Source: CBFIDA01 sp965661085 (GTDB taxonomy: Bacteria; Pseudomonadota; Gammaproteobacteria; Comchoanobacterales; Comchoanobacteraceae). Taken from it: 14,336 nucleotides of DNA. The translations under genes and the position numbers were made by a program. Position 1 is the first letter of the stretch; each line of letters starts with the position of its first letter. The stretch spans positions 1 through 14,336 of the forward strand of contig CBFIDA010000021.1 in NCBI GenBank assembly GCA_965661085.1. The letters run 5' to 3'. Of this stretch, positions 7,429 through 13,972 are shown one piece after another. Below the pieces are notes generated by a model that saw only the letters and a program-made list of their open reading frames with translations, searched no databases and was not told the origin of the DNA.

Positions 7429-8334
7429 TCATGGCAAGCTTGAGATGGGTTGGATTGATGTGGGTTGTTGTGGTGATTGATGATCATGGATGCTGTGTGT
7501 GGACACCATCCAAGGGTGGCGTACTGCGATTTGGTTCAGAAGGTGCGCAAGACGAACGCCACCTTGCCAAATACGTTGTTTGACAATGGGCATCATGCGT
7601 TGGACGTAGGCATCGCCCAAGTGAGGGAGTGTTTCGAAAGGCAATTTTTTTGGGCGATATTGACAAAAAGGGTGCGCGTTTTTTGGATAAATGCGTGCAT
7701 GCCAGCGTCTCGATTCATGCAACCACTCTAGGATTGGTGTGTTTTGCCATGCCGTGATCAATCTTGGTTGAAGATGTAGGCTTTCTTCAACCAAGATTGG
7801 ATCTTGGCGGAGCGTGGCTTTCACCAAGTAAGTGTCCCAAATCTTATGAAAGTTGACAGGTTTGCGTCTTGAGAACCATCGGACCAGGCAACGATTGCCT
7901 CCCACATCTTTACCGTTGCCAATGTGCAAGGGTTGATGGGCATCGGCGACAAGATGAATCAGGAGCTTCAGGGCGGTCAGGCGTTCGGCATTTGTGTGGT
8001 GGGCTGTGGGATTCAAAACACGCAAGCAATGCTGGATGGCACCATAGAGTTGGCCTTTGCTGTGCGGAGCTGGATGTACACTGTCAACATCGGGCCATGT
8101 TGCATAATGCCATGTCAAATAACGGCGTGATGGACGGATACGATCGGCCCAATCACTCACATCGATCATGCTTTGATGGTGCAAAATTTGTTCGACCCCA
8201 CGACGAGCGTCATCGGTCAGATATTCTTCAGCAACGGCTGCGGTCAAGCGATGTCCCAGACGACCCCAAGCATGGCTTTGTGGCACCAGAAATATGGCAA
8301 TCACCAAAAATGAGAAGCAGATTCTATTCGGCAT
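7429..8334 (-). CDS. Secreted S1/P1-family nuclease
   Basis: Trinuclear-zinc nuclease of the S1/P1 family (fungal P1, plant bifunctional nucleases), which cleaves single-stranded DNA/RNA and often has 3'-nucleotidase activity. From the ATG at 8334 it is 301 aa. A 22-residue signal peptide (MPNRICFSFLVIAIFLVPQSHA) would be cut just before Trp, giving the family's N-terminal Trp1 zinc ligand. In mature numbering, all nine expected ligands are present: Trp1, His6, Asp42 (DWAD), His54 (WHY), His105, Asp109 and His115 (HLVADAHQPLH), His141 and Asp145 (FHKIWD). The ATG at 8334 has AGGG 6 nt upstream; the ATG at 8340 abuts that site and is less likely. The C-terminal ~25 residues are a polar His/Gln/Ser/Pro tail. 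It acts in the periplasm or outside the cell, probably scavenging nucleotides or phosphate. Divergent from the HPr gene, with its own promoter candidate. Confidence 0.92.
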   Translation of the reverse strand: MPNRICFSFLVIAIFLVPQSHAWGRLGHRLTAAVAEEYLTDDARRGVEQILHHQSMIDVSDWADRIRPSRRYLTWHYATWPDVDSVHPAPHSKGQLYGAIQHCLRVLNPTAHHTNAERLTALKLLIHLVADAHQPLHIGNGKDVGGNRCLVRWFSRRKPVNFHKIWDTYLVKATLRQDPILVEESLHLQPRLITAWQNTPILEWLHESRRWHARIYPKNAHPFCQYRPKKLPFETLPHLGDAYVQRMMPIVKQRIWQGGVRLAHLLNQIAVRHPWMVSTHSIHDHQSPQQPTSIQPISSLP

Positions 8335-8365
8335 GTGCATCCCTAAAATGTGTCTTAACCCTACC

Positions 8366-8394
8366 ATCGTATGCGGAGAGTGGTTAAACTACAA
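8366..8394 (-). promoter_or_regulatory. Candidate sigma70 promoter for the S1/P1 nuclease gene
   Basis: On the minus strand, TTGTAG (8389-8394), a 17-bp spacer and TACGAT (8366-8371). The predicted start is near 8359, 25 nt before the chosen ATG and with AGGG in the leader. The same -10 sequence and spacing occur ahead of gloB and mltD, which raises confidence. Confidence 0.5.
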
Positions 8395-8461
8395 CCAAGC
8401 ATCACCTTGAATCACCATGATGTTGATGGATCACAACTGCCAGTAAGGAAACATAAATAGG

Positions 8462-8725
8462 ATGTCATCGAAAACTTATAAATTGATCAACGTATTGGGG
8501 TTGCACACGCGGGCATCTGCAAAATTGGTTGATTGTGCTTGTTCGTACCAAGCCGATGTGTGTGTCATCTATGGAAAAAAAACAGCCAATGCAAAACGCA
8601 TCATGGAGGTTTTAATATTGGGTGCCAAATGTGGTGATGCAATTGAGTTGTCTGCCCAGGGAGCCGATGCATCAGAAGCGTTGTTGGCATGTGGCAATTT
8701 GATTTCAGACGGTTTTGGTGAGTAG
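8462..8725 (+). CDS. HPr-family phosphocarrier protein
   Basis: Small phosphocarrier of the phosphotransferase system, which takes phosphate from Enzyme I on a histidine and passes it to EIIA proteins. Length is 87 aa (HPr 85, NPr 90). The active-site block is LGLHTRASAKL with phospho-His15 and Arg17; the usual Pro after Arg is Ala, as in many HPr/NPr proteins outside the enterics. The regulatory Ser46 position of the NAKSIM block is Arg46 (NAKRIM), so HPr-kinase control looks impossible. The ATG has AAGGA about 12 nt upstream, a slightly long spacing. No clear promoter is visible in the 127-bp divergent gap. No Enzyme I or EIIA gene is nearby. Proximity to lptB and hpf suggests the nitrogen-PTS type (PtsO/NPr), but sequence alone does not separate it from PtsH. 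Confidence 0.9.
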   Translation: MSSKTYKLINVLGLHTRASAKLVDCACSYQADVCVIYGKKTANAKRIMEVLILGAKCGDAIELSAQGADASEALLACGNLISDGFGE

Positions 8726-8733
8726 GGGCATCA

Positions 8734-9459
8734 TCATTCGCCCAAGTAGCAGGCTTTCACATCAGGATGGCATGCAATCTCTCTGGAGGCACCAGAGACC
8801 ATAACATGGCCATCGACCATGACATGTGCTTGGTCGGTGAATTTCAAGGTGATGTGTGCTTGATGATCGGTGATCAACGTGCCAATCCCCTGTTGTTTCA
8901 GTTGAAGTATCAACTTTTGAATTTGTCCGATGGCAATGGGATCAATGCCAGCAAAAGGCTCATCCAGCAAAATGATCTTGGGTTGCGTTGCCATGCAACG
9001 CGCGATTTCCGTGCGTCTTCTTTGCCCCCCAGACACTTCATGGCCCATATGGTCTGCAATGGATGTCAGCTGGAAGTCATGGAGGATTTTTTCCAGTTTC
9101 AATGCCCGCTTTTTTGGATTGGTTTCAAACATCTCTAAGACAGAAAGCACATTGTCCTTGATGCTGAGACCTTGATAAATACAAGCTTGTTGAGGCAAAA
9201 AACTCAAGCCCAATTTGGTGCGCTGTTGGGTGGAAAATGCTGTGATGTCAATCTGATCAAGTGATATTGTGCCACTTTTTGGTTGAAGAAAGCCAATCAA
9301 GATGTTGAATAGGCTGCTTTTCCCTGCACCATTTGGCCCCAGAAGGCAAGTGATTTCATTGGTGTTGATCGCCATGTTGACGCCATGTAGGACCGTTTTC
9401 TTCTTATAATCCAATGTTACGTCTTGAATGACCAGCGCTTCAAATCTGTTGGCAGGCAT
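8734..9459 (-). CDS. lptB: LPS export ABC transporter ATP-binding protein LptB
   Basis: ATPase of the LptB2FG complex that extracts lipopolysaccharide from the inner membrane and drives it across the Lpt bridge. From the ATG at 9459 it is 241 aa, the same as E. coli LptB. Motifs: Walker A GPNGAGKS (41-48), Q-loop Gln90, ABC signature SGGQRRRTEIAR (143-154), Walker B KIILLDE with Glu167, D-loop region FAGIDP, and switch His199 in LITDH. The ending VKACYLGE matches the LptB type rather than LivF, its closest look-alike. AGGTG lies 9 nt upstream of the ATG; an in-frame GTG at 9471 has no good site. Normally lptC and lptA lie directly upstream and rpoN downstream; here mltD is upstream and an HPr gene converges from downstream with an 8-bp gap. 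Confidence 0.92.
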   Translation of the reverse strand: MPANRFEALVIQDVTLDYKKKTVLHGVNMAINTNEITCLLGPNGAGKSSLFNILIGFLQPKSGTISLDQIDITAFSTQQRTKLGLSFLPQQACIYQGLSIKDNVLSVLEMFETNPKKRALKLEKILHDFQLTSIADHMGHEVSGGQRRRTEIARCMATQPKIILLDEPFAGIDPIAIGQIQKLILQLKQQGIGTLITDHQAHITLKFTDQAHVMVDGHVMVSGASREIACHPDVKACYLGE

Positions 9460-9492
9460 GATGTCAATCACCTGGTTAGATAAAGAATCAAC

Positions 9493-9521
9493 AGTCTACC
9501 TCAAAACATCCACAAGACCAA
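9493..9521 (-). promoter_or_regulatory. Candidate promoter for lptB
   Basis: On the minus strand, TTGGTC (9516-9521), a 17-bp spacer and TAGACT (9493-9498) lie in the 72-bp gap between the mltD stop and lptB. The start near 9486 would give a 27-nt leader with AGGTG. Matches to consensus are modest (3/6 and 4/6), so read-through from mltD is an alternative. Confidence 0.35.
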
Positions 9522-9531
9522 GTGAGTTGCA

Positions 9532-10812
9532 TCAACGTGCCTTATGATGTGGGTGGTGGGTGCGTGCCAAAAAGGTGGGTGACCATATTGTCAGCTTTGA
9601 TTTTTGTCTGATGCGATGACGGGGTGTCAGATGGTTCCAAAAACGCAGTTGTTGCACGGTGACGTGATAGTGCTTGGCAATAGAGGTTAGGGTTTCGTGA
9701 TGTTTGACCTGATGCGTGATTGGCAGTTGCATGTGGGATGCGTGTTTTGAGTGATGCTGAATGTGTAGTCTTTGTCCAGGGTGTATGATGCTCTTGCTGT
9801 TGAGGTGGTTTTTACGCATGAGTTGCTGAAGGCTCATATGCTGCTTGAGCGCAATGCCGCTGAGTGTGTCACCTTTTTTTACACGATACATGAAAGCATG
9901 ATGTTTGAAATGTTTCAGTTGTTTGGTGACGCGTAGACAGCATCGGATGGGTAAGAGCCAATGCCGCGGTTGATGACTGAGATCACGCGTTTGAATGCCA
10001 GTATTCAGTATTTTGAGTTGAGCCATGCTGAGATGACTGAGCTGCTGCATTTCATGGATTGACGGGCGCTCATGCTTTGGATGCAGCACACAAAAGTGGG
10101 GCGTGTTGGACACGACAGGCAGTGTGATTTGGTACAGGTCGGGCGTTTCAATGATGGCCTTGAGTGCCAATATTTTTGGCAGATAATGATGGGTTTCTCG
10201 CGGTAGATTCAATTCCCAAATGGTTGGCGATAAACCAAGGAAGCTGTGGTGATTTTTGATGGCATGTTGTACACGCCCAGCACCTGCATCATAGGCGGCC
10301 AGCGCCAAGATCCAGTCGTCACCAAAAAAATGATACAGTTGTGTGAGATAGTTAAGACTGGCGCGTGTTGATTCGATGATATCCTTGCGGCCATCAAATG
10401 ATTGTTCAATGTGCACATTCATGCCCAGCGCAGTGCCTGGCATCAATTGCCAAAAGCCGAGCGCGCCAGCTTTTGAGCGTGCGTTGGCCGCAAACTCACT
10501 CTCCACAAAAGGCACCAGTGCCAATTCAGCGGGTAAATGGCGGGTATTGATTTCATGCATGACGTAAAATAGGAAGGGTTCAGCACGTTTAAGAATCGAT
10601 TGCGTATAGCCAGGGTTACGCAAATAGGCACTGAGTTTTTGTTCGACCAAAGGGTGATCCATGGCGGAGGTGTCAATGGAAAAATGTTGACGCATATTTT
10701 GCCATACAGATTTGGTCTTGGCGGCGTGAAGTGGTGTGGTTATCGTAAGGATCGTCCACATCGTGAAGTGCATTGCCCATTGCAGCAGGGCTTGTGGTCG
10801 ATTCCATTTCAT
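9532..10812 (-). CDS. mltD: Membrane-bound lytic murein transglycosylase D-like, two LysM domains
   Basis: Lytic transglycosylase that cleaves the MurNAc-GlcNAc bond of peptidoglycan, forming 1,6-anhydro ends. From the ATG at 10812 it is 426 aa (E. coli MltD 452). A signal peptide runs to about residue 30 (ITTPLHA). An SLT (lysozyme-like) domain follows at about 78-200, with catalytic Glu104 in VPFVESEF and the GFWQLMPGTA and ALAAYDAGAGRV blocks. Two LysM peptidoglycan-binding repeats lie at about 309-351 (YRVKKGDTLSGIA) and 367-410 (HQVKHHETLTSIA). The C-terminus is very basic and His-rich. No lipobox Cys is seen, unlike the E. coli lipoprotein, so it is probably soluble or retained by an uncleaved signal. 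The start has no ribosome-binding site, but an excellent promoter ends at it, suggesting a leaderless mRNA. The frame stays open upstream to 10944 without family similarity. The mltD-gloB order is conserved. Confidence 0.92.
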   Translation of the reverse strand: MKWNRPQALLQWAMHFTMWTILTITTPLHAAKTKSVWQNMRQHFSIDTSAMDHPLVEQKLSAYLRNPGYTQSILKRAEPFLFYVMHEINTRHLPAELALVPFVESEFAANARSKAGALGFWQLMPGTALGMNVHIEQSFDGRKDIIESTRASLNYLTQLYHFFGDDWILALAAYDAGAGRVQHAIKNHHSFLGLSPTIWELNLPRETHHYLPKILALKAIIETPDLYQITLPVVSNTPHFCVLHPKHERPSIHEMQQLSHLSMAQLKILNTGIQTRDLSHQPRHWLLPIRCCLRVTKQLKHFKHHAFMYRVKKGDTLSGIALKQHMSLQQLMRKNHLNSKSIIHPGQRLHIQHHSKHASHMQLPITHQVKHHETLTSIAKHYHVTVQQLRFWNHLTPRHRIRQKSKLTIWSPTFLARTHHPHHKAR

Positions 10813-10818
10813 TTTCTT

Positions 10819-10847
10819 ATCGTAATGGCCATTCTGATTGCGGTCAA
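10819..10847 (-). promoter_or_regulatory. Strong sigma70-like promoter at the mltD start
   Basis: On the minus strand, TTGACC (10842-10847), an exact 17-bp spacer and TACGAT (10819-10824). The base 7 nt beyond the -10 is 10812, the A of the chosen mltD ATG, so transcription would begin at or within a base or two of the start codon. This is the best consensus match among the minus-strand promoters here. Confidence 0.6.
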
Positions 10848-10985
10848 GGGCTATTTTGGGCAAGTCGCGCCGTCTGTCGCAAACGGTGCAGCAATGAAAC
10901 GACATAAAAAGTGGTATGTGGAACATGGGGTCGGTCGCATACATGACGACTTCAATGCTTCTACGACCATTTACCCTTTAGTCCA

Positions 10986-11759
10986 TCATGTGCACCATGT
11001 GTCTTTGGCCTGGCGCAACATCTCAAACAACGCCAGTCCGTGGTGTTGTGTAAAAGGGGGCGTCAGTTGATCGATGAATGCGGTATTTGTTGTGTTGCAG
11101 TAAGGATTGAAGGCTTTTTCAAAATGCAATCTCGTTGGGAGTGTGGGCCGATGTTGTTGGCGTAAAGTTTCCAAACGATCTTGCATGGGCTTGAGTACAG
11201 CATTGTTGGGCATCAGGTGGCGCAGAAATGCCATGTTGTTTAATGTGTATTCATGTCCAGCACACACCCAGAGATGGTCTGGCAATGCCATGAGTGCATT
11301 GATGCTGGTGTACATTTGAGATAGGGTGCCTTCAAAGACACGGCCGCATCCCAGGCTAAAAAGGGTATCACCACAGAACAACCAATCGTCATTCCACCAG
11401 GCAATGTGATCTAAGGTGTGGCCTGGCACGGTCAGGACTTGAAAAGATGGGAGGCTGCCAATACGAACCTGATCGCTATTTTGGACAACATGGGTGATCC
11501 AGGGCATCGTTGTACTGGCGGGGCCCATGATGGTCGCGTTGGGGTGGTGCTTTAAAAGTTCTGGGATGCCACCGACGTGATCGTGGTGATGGTGCGTCAC
11601 CAAAATATGGGACAATGTTGCTTGATGTTGATGTAGCCAGACCATGACAGGTTCGGCTTCGCCTGGATCAACCACGGCCCACGAAGTTGCTGTTTCTGAT
11701 GATGGAAAGGCCCAAATGTAGTTGTCGGTCAGTGCAGGCAGTGGCACAAGGTGTGACAT
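10986..11759 (-). CDS. gloB: Hydroxyacylglutathione hydrolase (glyoxalase II)
   Basis: Second enzyme of methylglyoxal detoxification: it hydrolyses S-D-lactoylglutathione to D-lactate and glutathione. Length is 257 aa (E. coli 251). The metallo-beta-lactamase fold is shown by THHHHDH (55-61, ligands His56, His58, Asp60, His61), His114 (VPGHTLDH), the bridging Asp131 (FCGDTLF) and His169 (CAGHEYT). The C-terminal glutathione-binding pair is present as Arg249 and Lys252 (LRQAKD). The ATG at 11759 has GGAG 7 nt upstream and a good promoter at 11788-11816. It lies upstream of mltD on the same strand, with a 173-bp gap that holds the mltD promoter, and is divergent from the methyltransferase gene, as in many gammaproteobacteria. 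The need for glutathione suits a proteobacterial host. Confidence 0.95.
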   Translation of the reverse strand: MSHLVPLPALTDNYIWAFPSSETATSWAVVDPGEAEPVMVWLHQHQATLSHILVTHHHHDHVGGIPELLKHHPNATIMGPASTTMPWITHVVQNSDQVRIGSLPSFQVLTVPGHTLDHIAWWNDDWLFCGDTLFSLGCGRVFEGTLSQMYTSINALMALPDHLWVCAGHEYTLNNMAFLRHLMPNNAVLKPMQDRLETLRQQHRPTLPTRLHFEKAFNPYCNTTNTAFIDQLTPPFTQHHGLALFEMLRQAKDTWCT

Positions 11760-11787
11760 TTGAATGCTCCGTGAGATGCATGATCAC

Positions 11788-11816
11788 ATCGTATCGATTG
11801 TTGCACAGTGCCGCAA
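11788..11816 (-). promoter_or_regulatory. Candidate sigma70 promoter for gloB
   Basis: On the minus strand, TTGCGG (11811-11816), a 17-bp spacer and TACGAT (11788-11793). The predicted start near 11781 gives a leader of about 22 nt holding the GGAG site of gloB. Confidence 0.55.
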
Positions 11817-11870
11817 CCATCTTTCGGTCAAATCATGTGTGTCGGCTTGGGCATGCATTGTGTCGGTTTT

Positions 11871-11887
11871 ATGACCGTTGTGGTCAT
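11871..11887. repeat. Perfect inverted repeat, possible operator
   Basis: ATGACC and GGTCAT form perfect 6-bp arms around a 5-bp centre (GTTGT), inside the 238-bp divergent gap between gloB and the methyltransferase gene. There is no T-tract, so it is not a terminator. A transcription-factor site is possible, but chance occurrence cannot be excluded. The rest of the gap holds the gloB promoter; I see no convincing promoter for the plus-strand gene. Confidence 0.3.
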
Positions 11888-11997
11888 GCGGGTTGGGCCG
11901 TTCAAAAGTGCCACATTGTTTGAGAAGAAAACGCTGCGGGGGTTGGCACATCTTATGAATTTGTGACACACTGTGGTTTTTGGCGTGGACGAGTGGC

Positions 11998-12657
11998 ATG
12001 CAACGTGTATATCGACATCCTGGTGAGTATTTGTTGGACGATGTTGAGTGGCGCTGGTTGGAAATCTGGGCTGGCATGTATCACATCGAGTGGCTTTTGA
12101 GCATTCGTGGCTTATTGGACAAAGCACGCCCAGAGACATCCAAAATTCATATTCAAAGTGTCGCCATGCCAGACGATGTGTCGACACATTTGAGTCAAGT
12201 ATGGGTGCAGTATGATCAGCTGCCATTTCAAGATGACAGTGTGCCCCATGTGTTGTGCCCACATTTGCTCGAATTGCCGCAACATGGTCCAGCTGCGATT
12301 GGTGAAGCAGCCCGAATTTTACAGCCAGGTGGTTACATGGTGGTGTTTGGTTACCACTGTTGGTCACCCCTGGGGGTACAAAAGCTTTTTGTAGATGAAT
12401 CGGCGTCCTTTCCAATTTTAAGTGCGCGTGGTCGTTGTCGTCGATTGCTGTTGGATTTGGGTTTGACCATCATCGATGAACGCATGATTGCACATCGGCC
12501 ACTTGTTCAGAATATGCAACAATTTGAAGCATTGTTGATGCTGGAAGTCATGGGGGTGCTGTTGTGGCGACCGTTTGGTACGGTGTATGGCATCGTTGCG
12601 CGCAAAGACAAAATGAGCTATATTCCTGGTGAAAAATGGGCTATGTCGTCGTGCTGA
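11998..12657 (+). CDS. YafS-like SAM-dependent methyltransferase-fold protein
   Basis: Member of the methyltransferase type-11 family found between gloB and rnhA in gammaproteobacteria (E. coli YafS); substrate unknown. From the ATG at 11998 it is 219 aa. Visible blocks are the LPFQDDSVPHVLCPHLLE segment (75-92), the post-motif region AARILQPGGYMVVFGYH (104-120), and a CWSPLGVQKLF stretch matching the family's N-P-x-S-x-x-G-x-R-K-L region. The glycine-rich SAM motif I (ExGxGxG) is not recognisable, and the usual acidic residue after SV is Pro83; E. coli YafS, recalled from memory, seems similarly degenerate in motif I. A weak GGACGAG precedes the ATG; an upstream in-frame TTG at 11980 is less likely. 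It lies 20 bp ahead of rnhA and is probably co-transcribed with rnhA and dnaQ. Confidence 0.8.
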   Translation: MQRVYRHPGEYLLDDVEWRWLEIWAGMYHIEWLLSIRGLLDKARPETSKIHIQSVAMPDDVSTHLSQVWVQYDQLPFQDDSVPHVLCPHLLELPQHGPAAIGEAARILQPGGYMVVFGYHCWSPLGVQKLFVDESASFPILSARGRCRRLLLDLGLTIIDERMIAHRPLVQNMQQFEALLMLEVMGVLLWRPFGTVYGIVARKDKMSYIPGEKWAMSSC

Positions 12658-12677
12658 TTGGATAAATTGAGGCGTGT

Positions 12678-13127
12678 ATGTTTTTTCGTGAAAAAGTGAC
12701 CCTGTATACCGATGGCGCGTGTCAGGGTAATCCGGGCCCCGGTGGTTGGGGCGTTTTGATGCAATGTGATGGTCAAGAAAAAGAATTGTCAGGTGGTGTC
12801 CCCGAGACCACAAACAATCGCATGGAGTTGATGGCGGTGATTGAGGGTTTGGCTGCGCTTCAAAAGCCTTGCGATGTTGATGTGTATTCAGACTCAAAGT
12901 ACGTGGTGCGGGGCATGACAGAGTGGTTGGGGAATTGGCAAAAAAATCAATGGAAAAGTGCCAGCAAGAAACCAGTGAAAAATGTTGATTTGTGGAAAAA
13001 GCTTGCGGCATTGGCAATGCATCATCGTGTGACATGGCATTGGGTCAAAGGGCATGCGGACTGTGTTGAGAACGAACGTGCCGATGGTTTGGCAAGGGCT
13101 GCAGTGCCCAAAGTCACATTGGAGTGA
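12678..13127 (+). CDS. rnhA: Ribonuclease HI
   Basis: Endonuclease that degrades RNA in RNA-DNA hybrids, removing R-loops and primer remnants. Length is 149 aa (E. coli 155). The metal-binding tetrad is intact: Asp12 (YTDGAC), Glu50 (NNRMEL), Asp72 (YSDSKYV) and Asp136 (ERADGLA); the catalytic His126 lies in VKGHAD. The basic handle region is present around GNWQKNQWKSASKKPVKN. The ATG has GAGG 5 nt upstream. The stop TGA at 13125-13127 overlaps or abuts the dnaQ start, pointing to coupled translation. In E. coli rnhA and dnaQ are divergent; here they are co-directional. Confidence 0.97.
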   Translation: MFFREKVTLYTDGACQGNPGPGGWGVLMQCDGQEKELSGGVPETTNNRMELMAVIEGLAALQKPCDVDVYSDSKYVVRGMTEWLGNWQKNQWKSASKKPVKNVDLWKKLAALAMHHRVTWHWVKGHADCVENERADGLARAAVPKVTLE

Positions 13128-13129
13128 TG

Positions 13130-13843
13130 ATGCGCCAGATTGCATTCGATACTGAAACAACGGGGCGCGACCCCAAAACGGGTGATCGCATCATTGAGAT
13201 CGGTGCTGTGGTGATTGAAGCACGTATGTTGACAGAACAAACCTTTCAAGTGTACCTCAACCCAGAGCGTGGCATTGATCCAGGAGCCCTGAAGGTCCAT
13301 GGGCTCACAGAAAGATTTTTGCAAGACAAACCGCTTTTTCCTGACGTGGTGGATGCGTTTTTAGAGTTTGTCAGTGGTGCAGAGTTGATCATTCACAATG
13401 CACCATTTGATGTTGGCTTCATCAACGCTGAGTTGGCTCGATTGCGTCGGCCACCCATTGAAACCGTTTGCAGCATCCTTGATACATTGCCAATGGCCCG
13501 AAAAAAACACCCGGGGCAACGGAATTCATTGGACGCCTTATGCAAACGTTATGGTGTTGACTTGTCTCAGCGTACGCTGCATGGTGCGCTACTCGATGCC
13601 AATCTATTGGCGCGGGTTTACTTGTTGATGACCAGCGATCAATCTGACTTTTTTGCGGACACGCCAAGTTCAGCATCGGATGTCGCCATGGATGATGTCA
13701 CAGAACATATGATGGTTCAGGATCGGTTGGTGCATGACTTGCCCGTGATGTGTCACGCAGATGATGTGTCTGCACATGAAGCTTTCGTGGCGACAATACG
13801 TGCCCAAGCTGGCCGTGCATTTTTTTCTGAAAATCAAGACTGA
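13130..13843 (+). CDS. dnaQ: DNA polymerase III epsilon subunit (3'-5' proofreading exonuclease)
   Basis: Proofreading subunit of the replicative polymerase core, of the DEDDh exonuclease family. From the ATG at 13130 it is 237 aa (E. coli 243). Catalytic residues are Asp7 and Glu9 (FDTETTG), Asp94 (HNAPFDVGF), His151 and Asp156 (LHGALLDANL). After the exonuclease domain a flexible linker begins with QSDFF, positioned like the E. coli beta-clamp-binding QTSMAF. The C-terminal polymerase-binding tail ends in AFVATIRAQAGRAFF, similar to the alpha-binding segment. Three tandem starts are possible: GTG 13124, ATG 13127 and ATG 13130. GGAG (13121-13124) is 5 nt from the last, so that is preferred; the ATG at 13127 overlaps the rnhA stop. 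Confidence 0.95.
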   Translation: MRQIAFDTETTGRDPKTGDRIIEIGAVVIEARMLTEQTFQVYLNPERGIDPGALKVHGLTERFLQDKPLFPDVVDAFLEFVSGAELIIHNAPFDVGFINAELARLRRPPIETVCSILDTLPMARKKHPGQRNSLDALCKRYGVDLSQRTLHGALLDANLLARVYLLMTSDQSDFFADTPSSASDVAMDDVTEHMMVQDRLVHDLPVMCHADDVSAHEAFVATIRAQAGRAFFSENQD

Positions 13844-13934
13844 TGCGCATGGTGTCATAGTGTGGTGCGTGATGTCATGATCAATCCAGTATCTGGGTTG
13901 GATTGGCATCCCAAACAGGGGACGTTTCTTTATG

Positions 13935-13963
13935 TTGACAAAGTCTTTTTGTTAAAGCATGAT
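13935..13963 (+). promoter_or_regulatory. Promoter for the tRNA cluster
   Basis: Perfect -35 TTGACA (13935-13940), a 17-bp spacer and CATGAT (13958-13963) as -10. The transcript would start near 13970, only about 3 nt before the mature 5' end of tRNA-Tyr. The stretch between -10 and start (TGTTGCG) is fairly G/C-rich, as in growth-rate-regulated stable-RNA promoters. The 91 bp between the dnaQ stop and this promoter hold no clear terminator. Confidence 0.6.
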
Positions 13964-13972
13964 TGTTGCGGC

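Noticed and set aside
7356..7487. N-terminal extension of the carbonic anhydrase
   Set aside because: The internal ATG at 7355 has an ideal AAAGGAGG site; the extension overlaps the proposed promoter and the nuclease 3' end and lacks family similarity.
7869..8387. Plus-strand open frame of 172 codons
   Set aside because: It is antisense to the S1/P1 nuclease, whose signal peptide and nine ligands are clear; no family signal in the antisense product.
8708..8752. Hairpin GGGC/GCCC between the HPr and lptB stops as a bidirectional terminator
   Set aside because: Short arms, a 10-nt loop and no T-tract on either strand.
10813..10944. N-terminal extension of MltD
   Set aside because: It encodes a Cys/charged stretch ahead of an evident signal peptide, and the strong promoter lies inside it.
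11828..12415. Minus-strand open frame of 195 codons in and beyond the gloB upstream gap
   Set aside because: It would overlap the methyltransferase gene; composition is rich in His/Thr/Pro with no family match, typical of antisense noise.
12418..13035. Minus-strand open frame of 205 codons over the methyltransferase gene and rnhA
   Set aside because: Antisense to rnhA with its intact catalytic tetrad; no domain visible.
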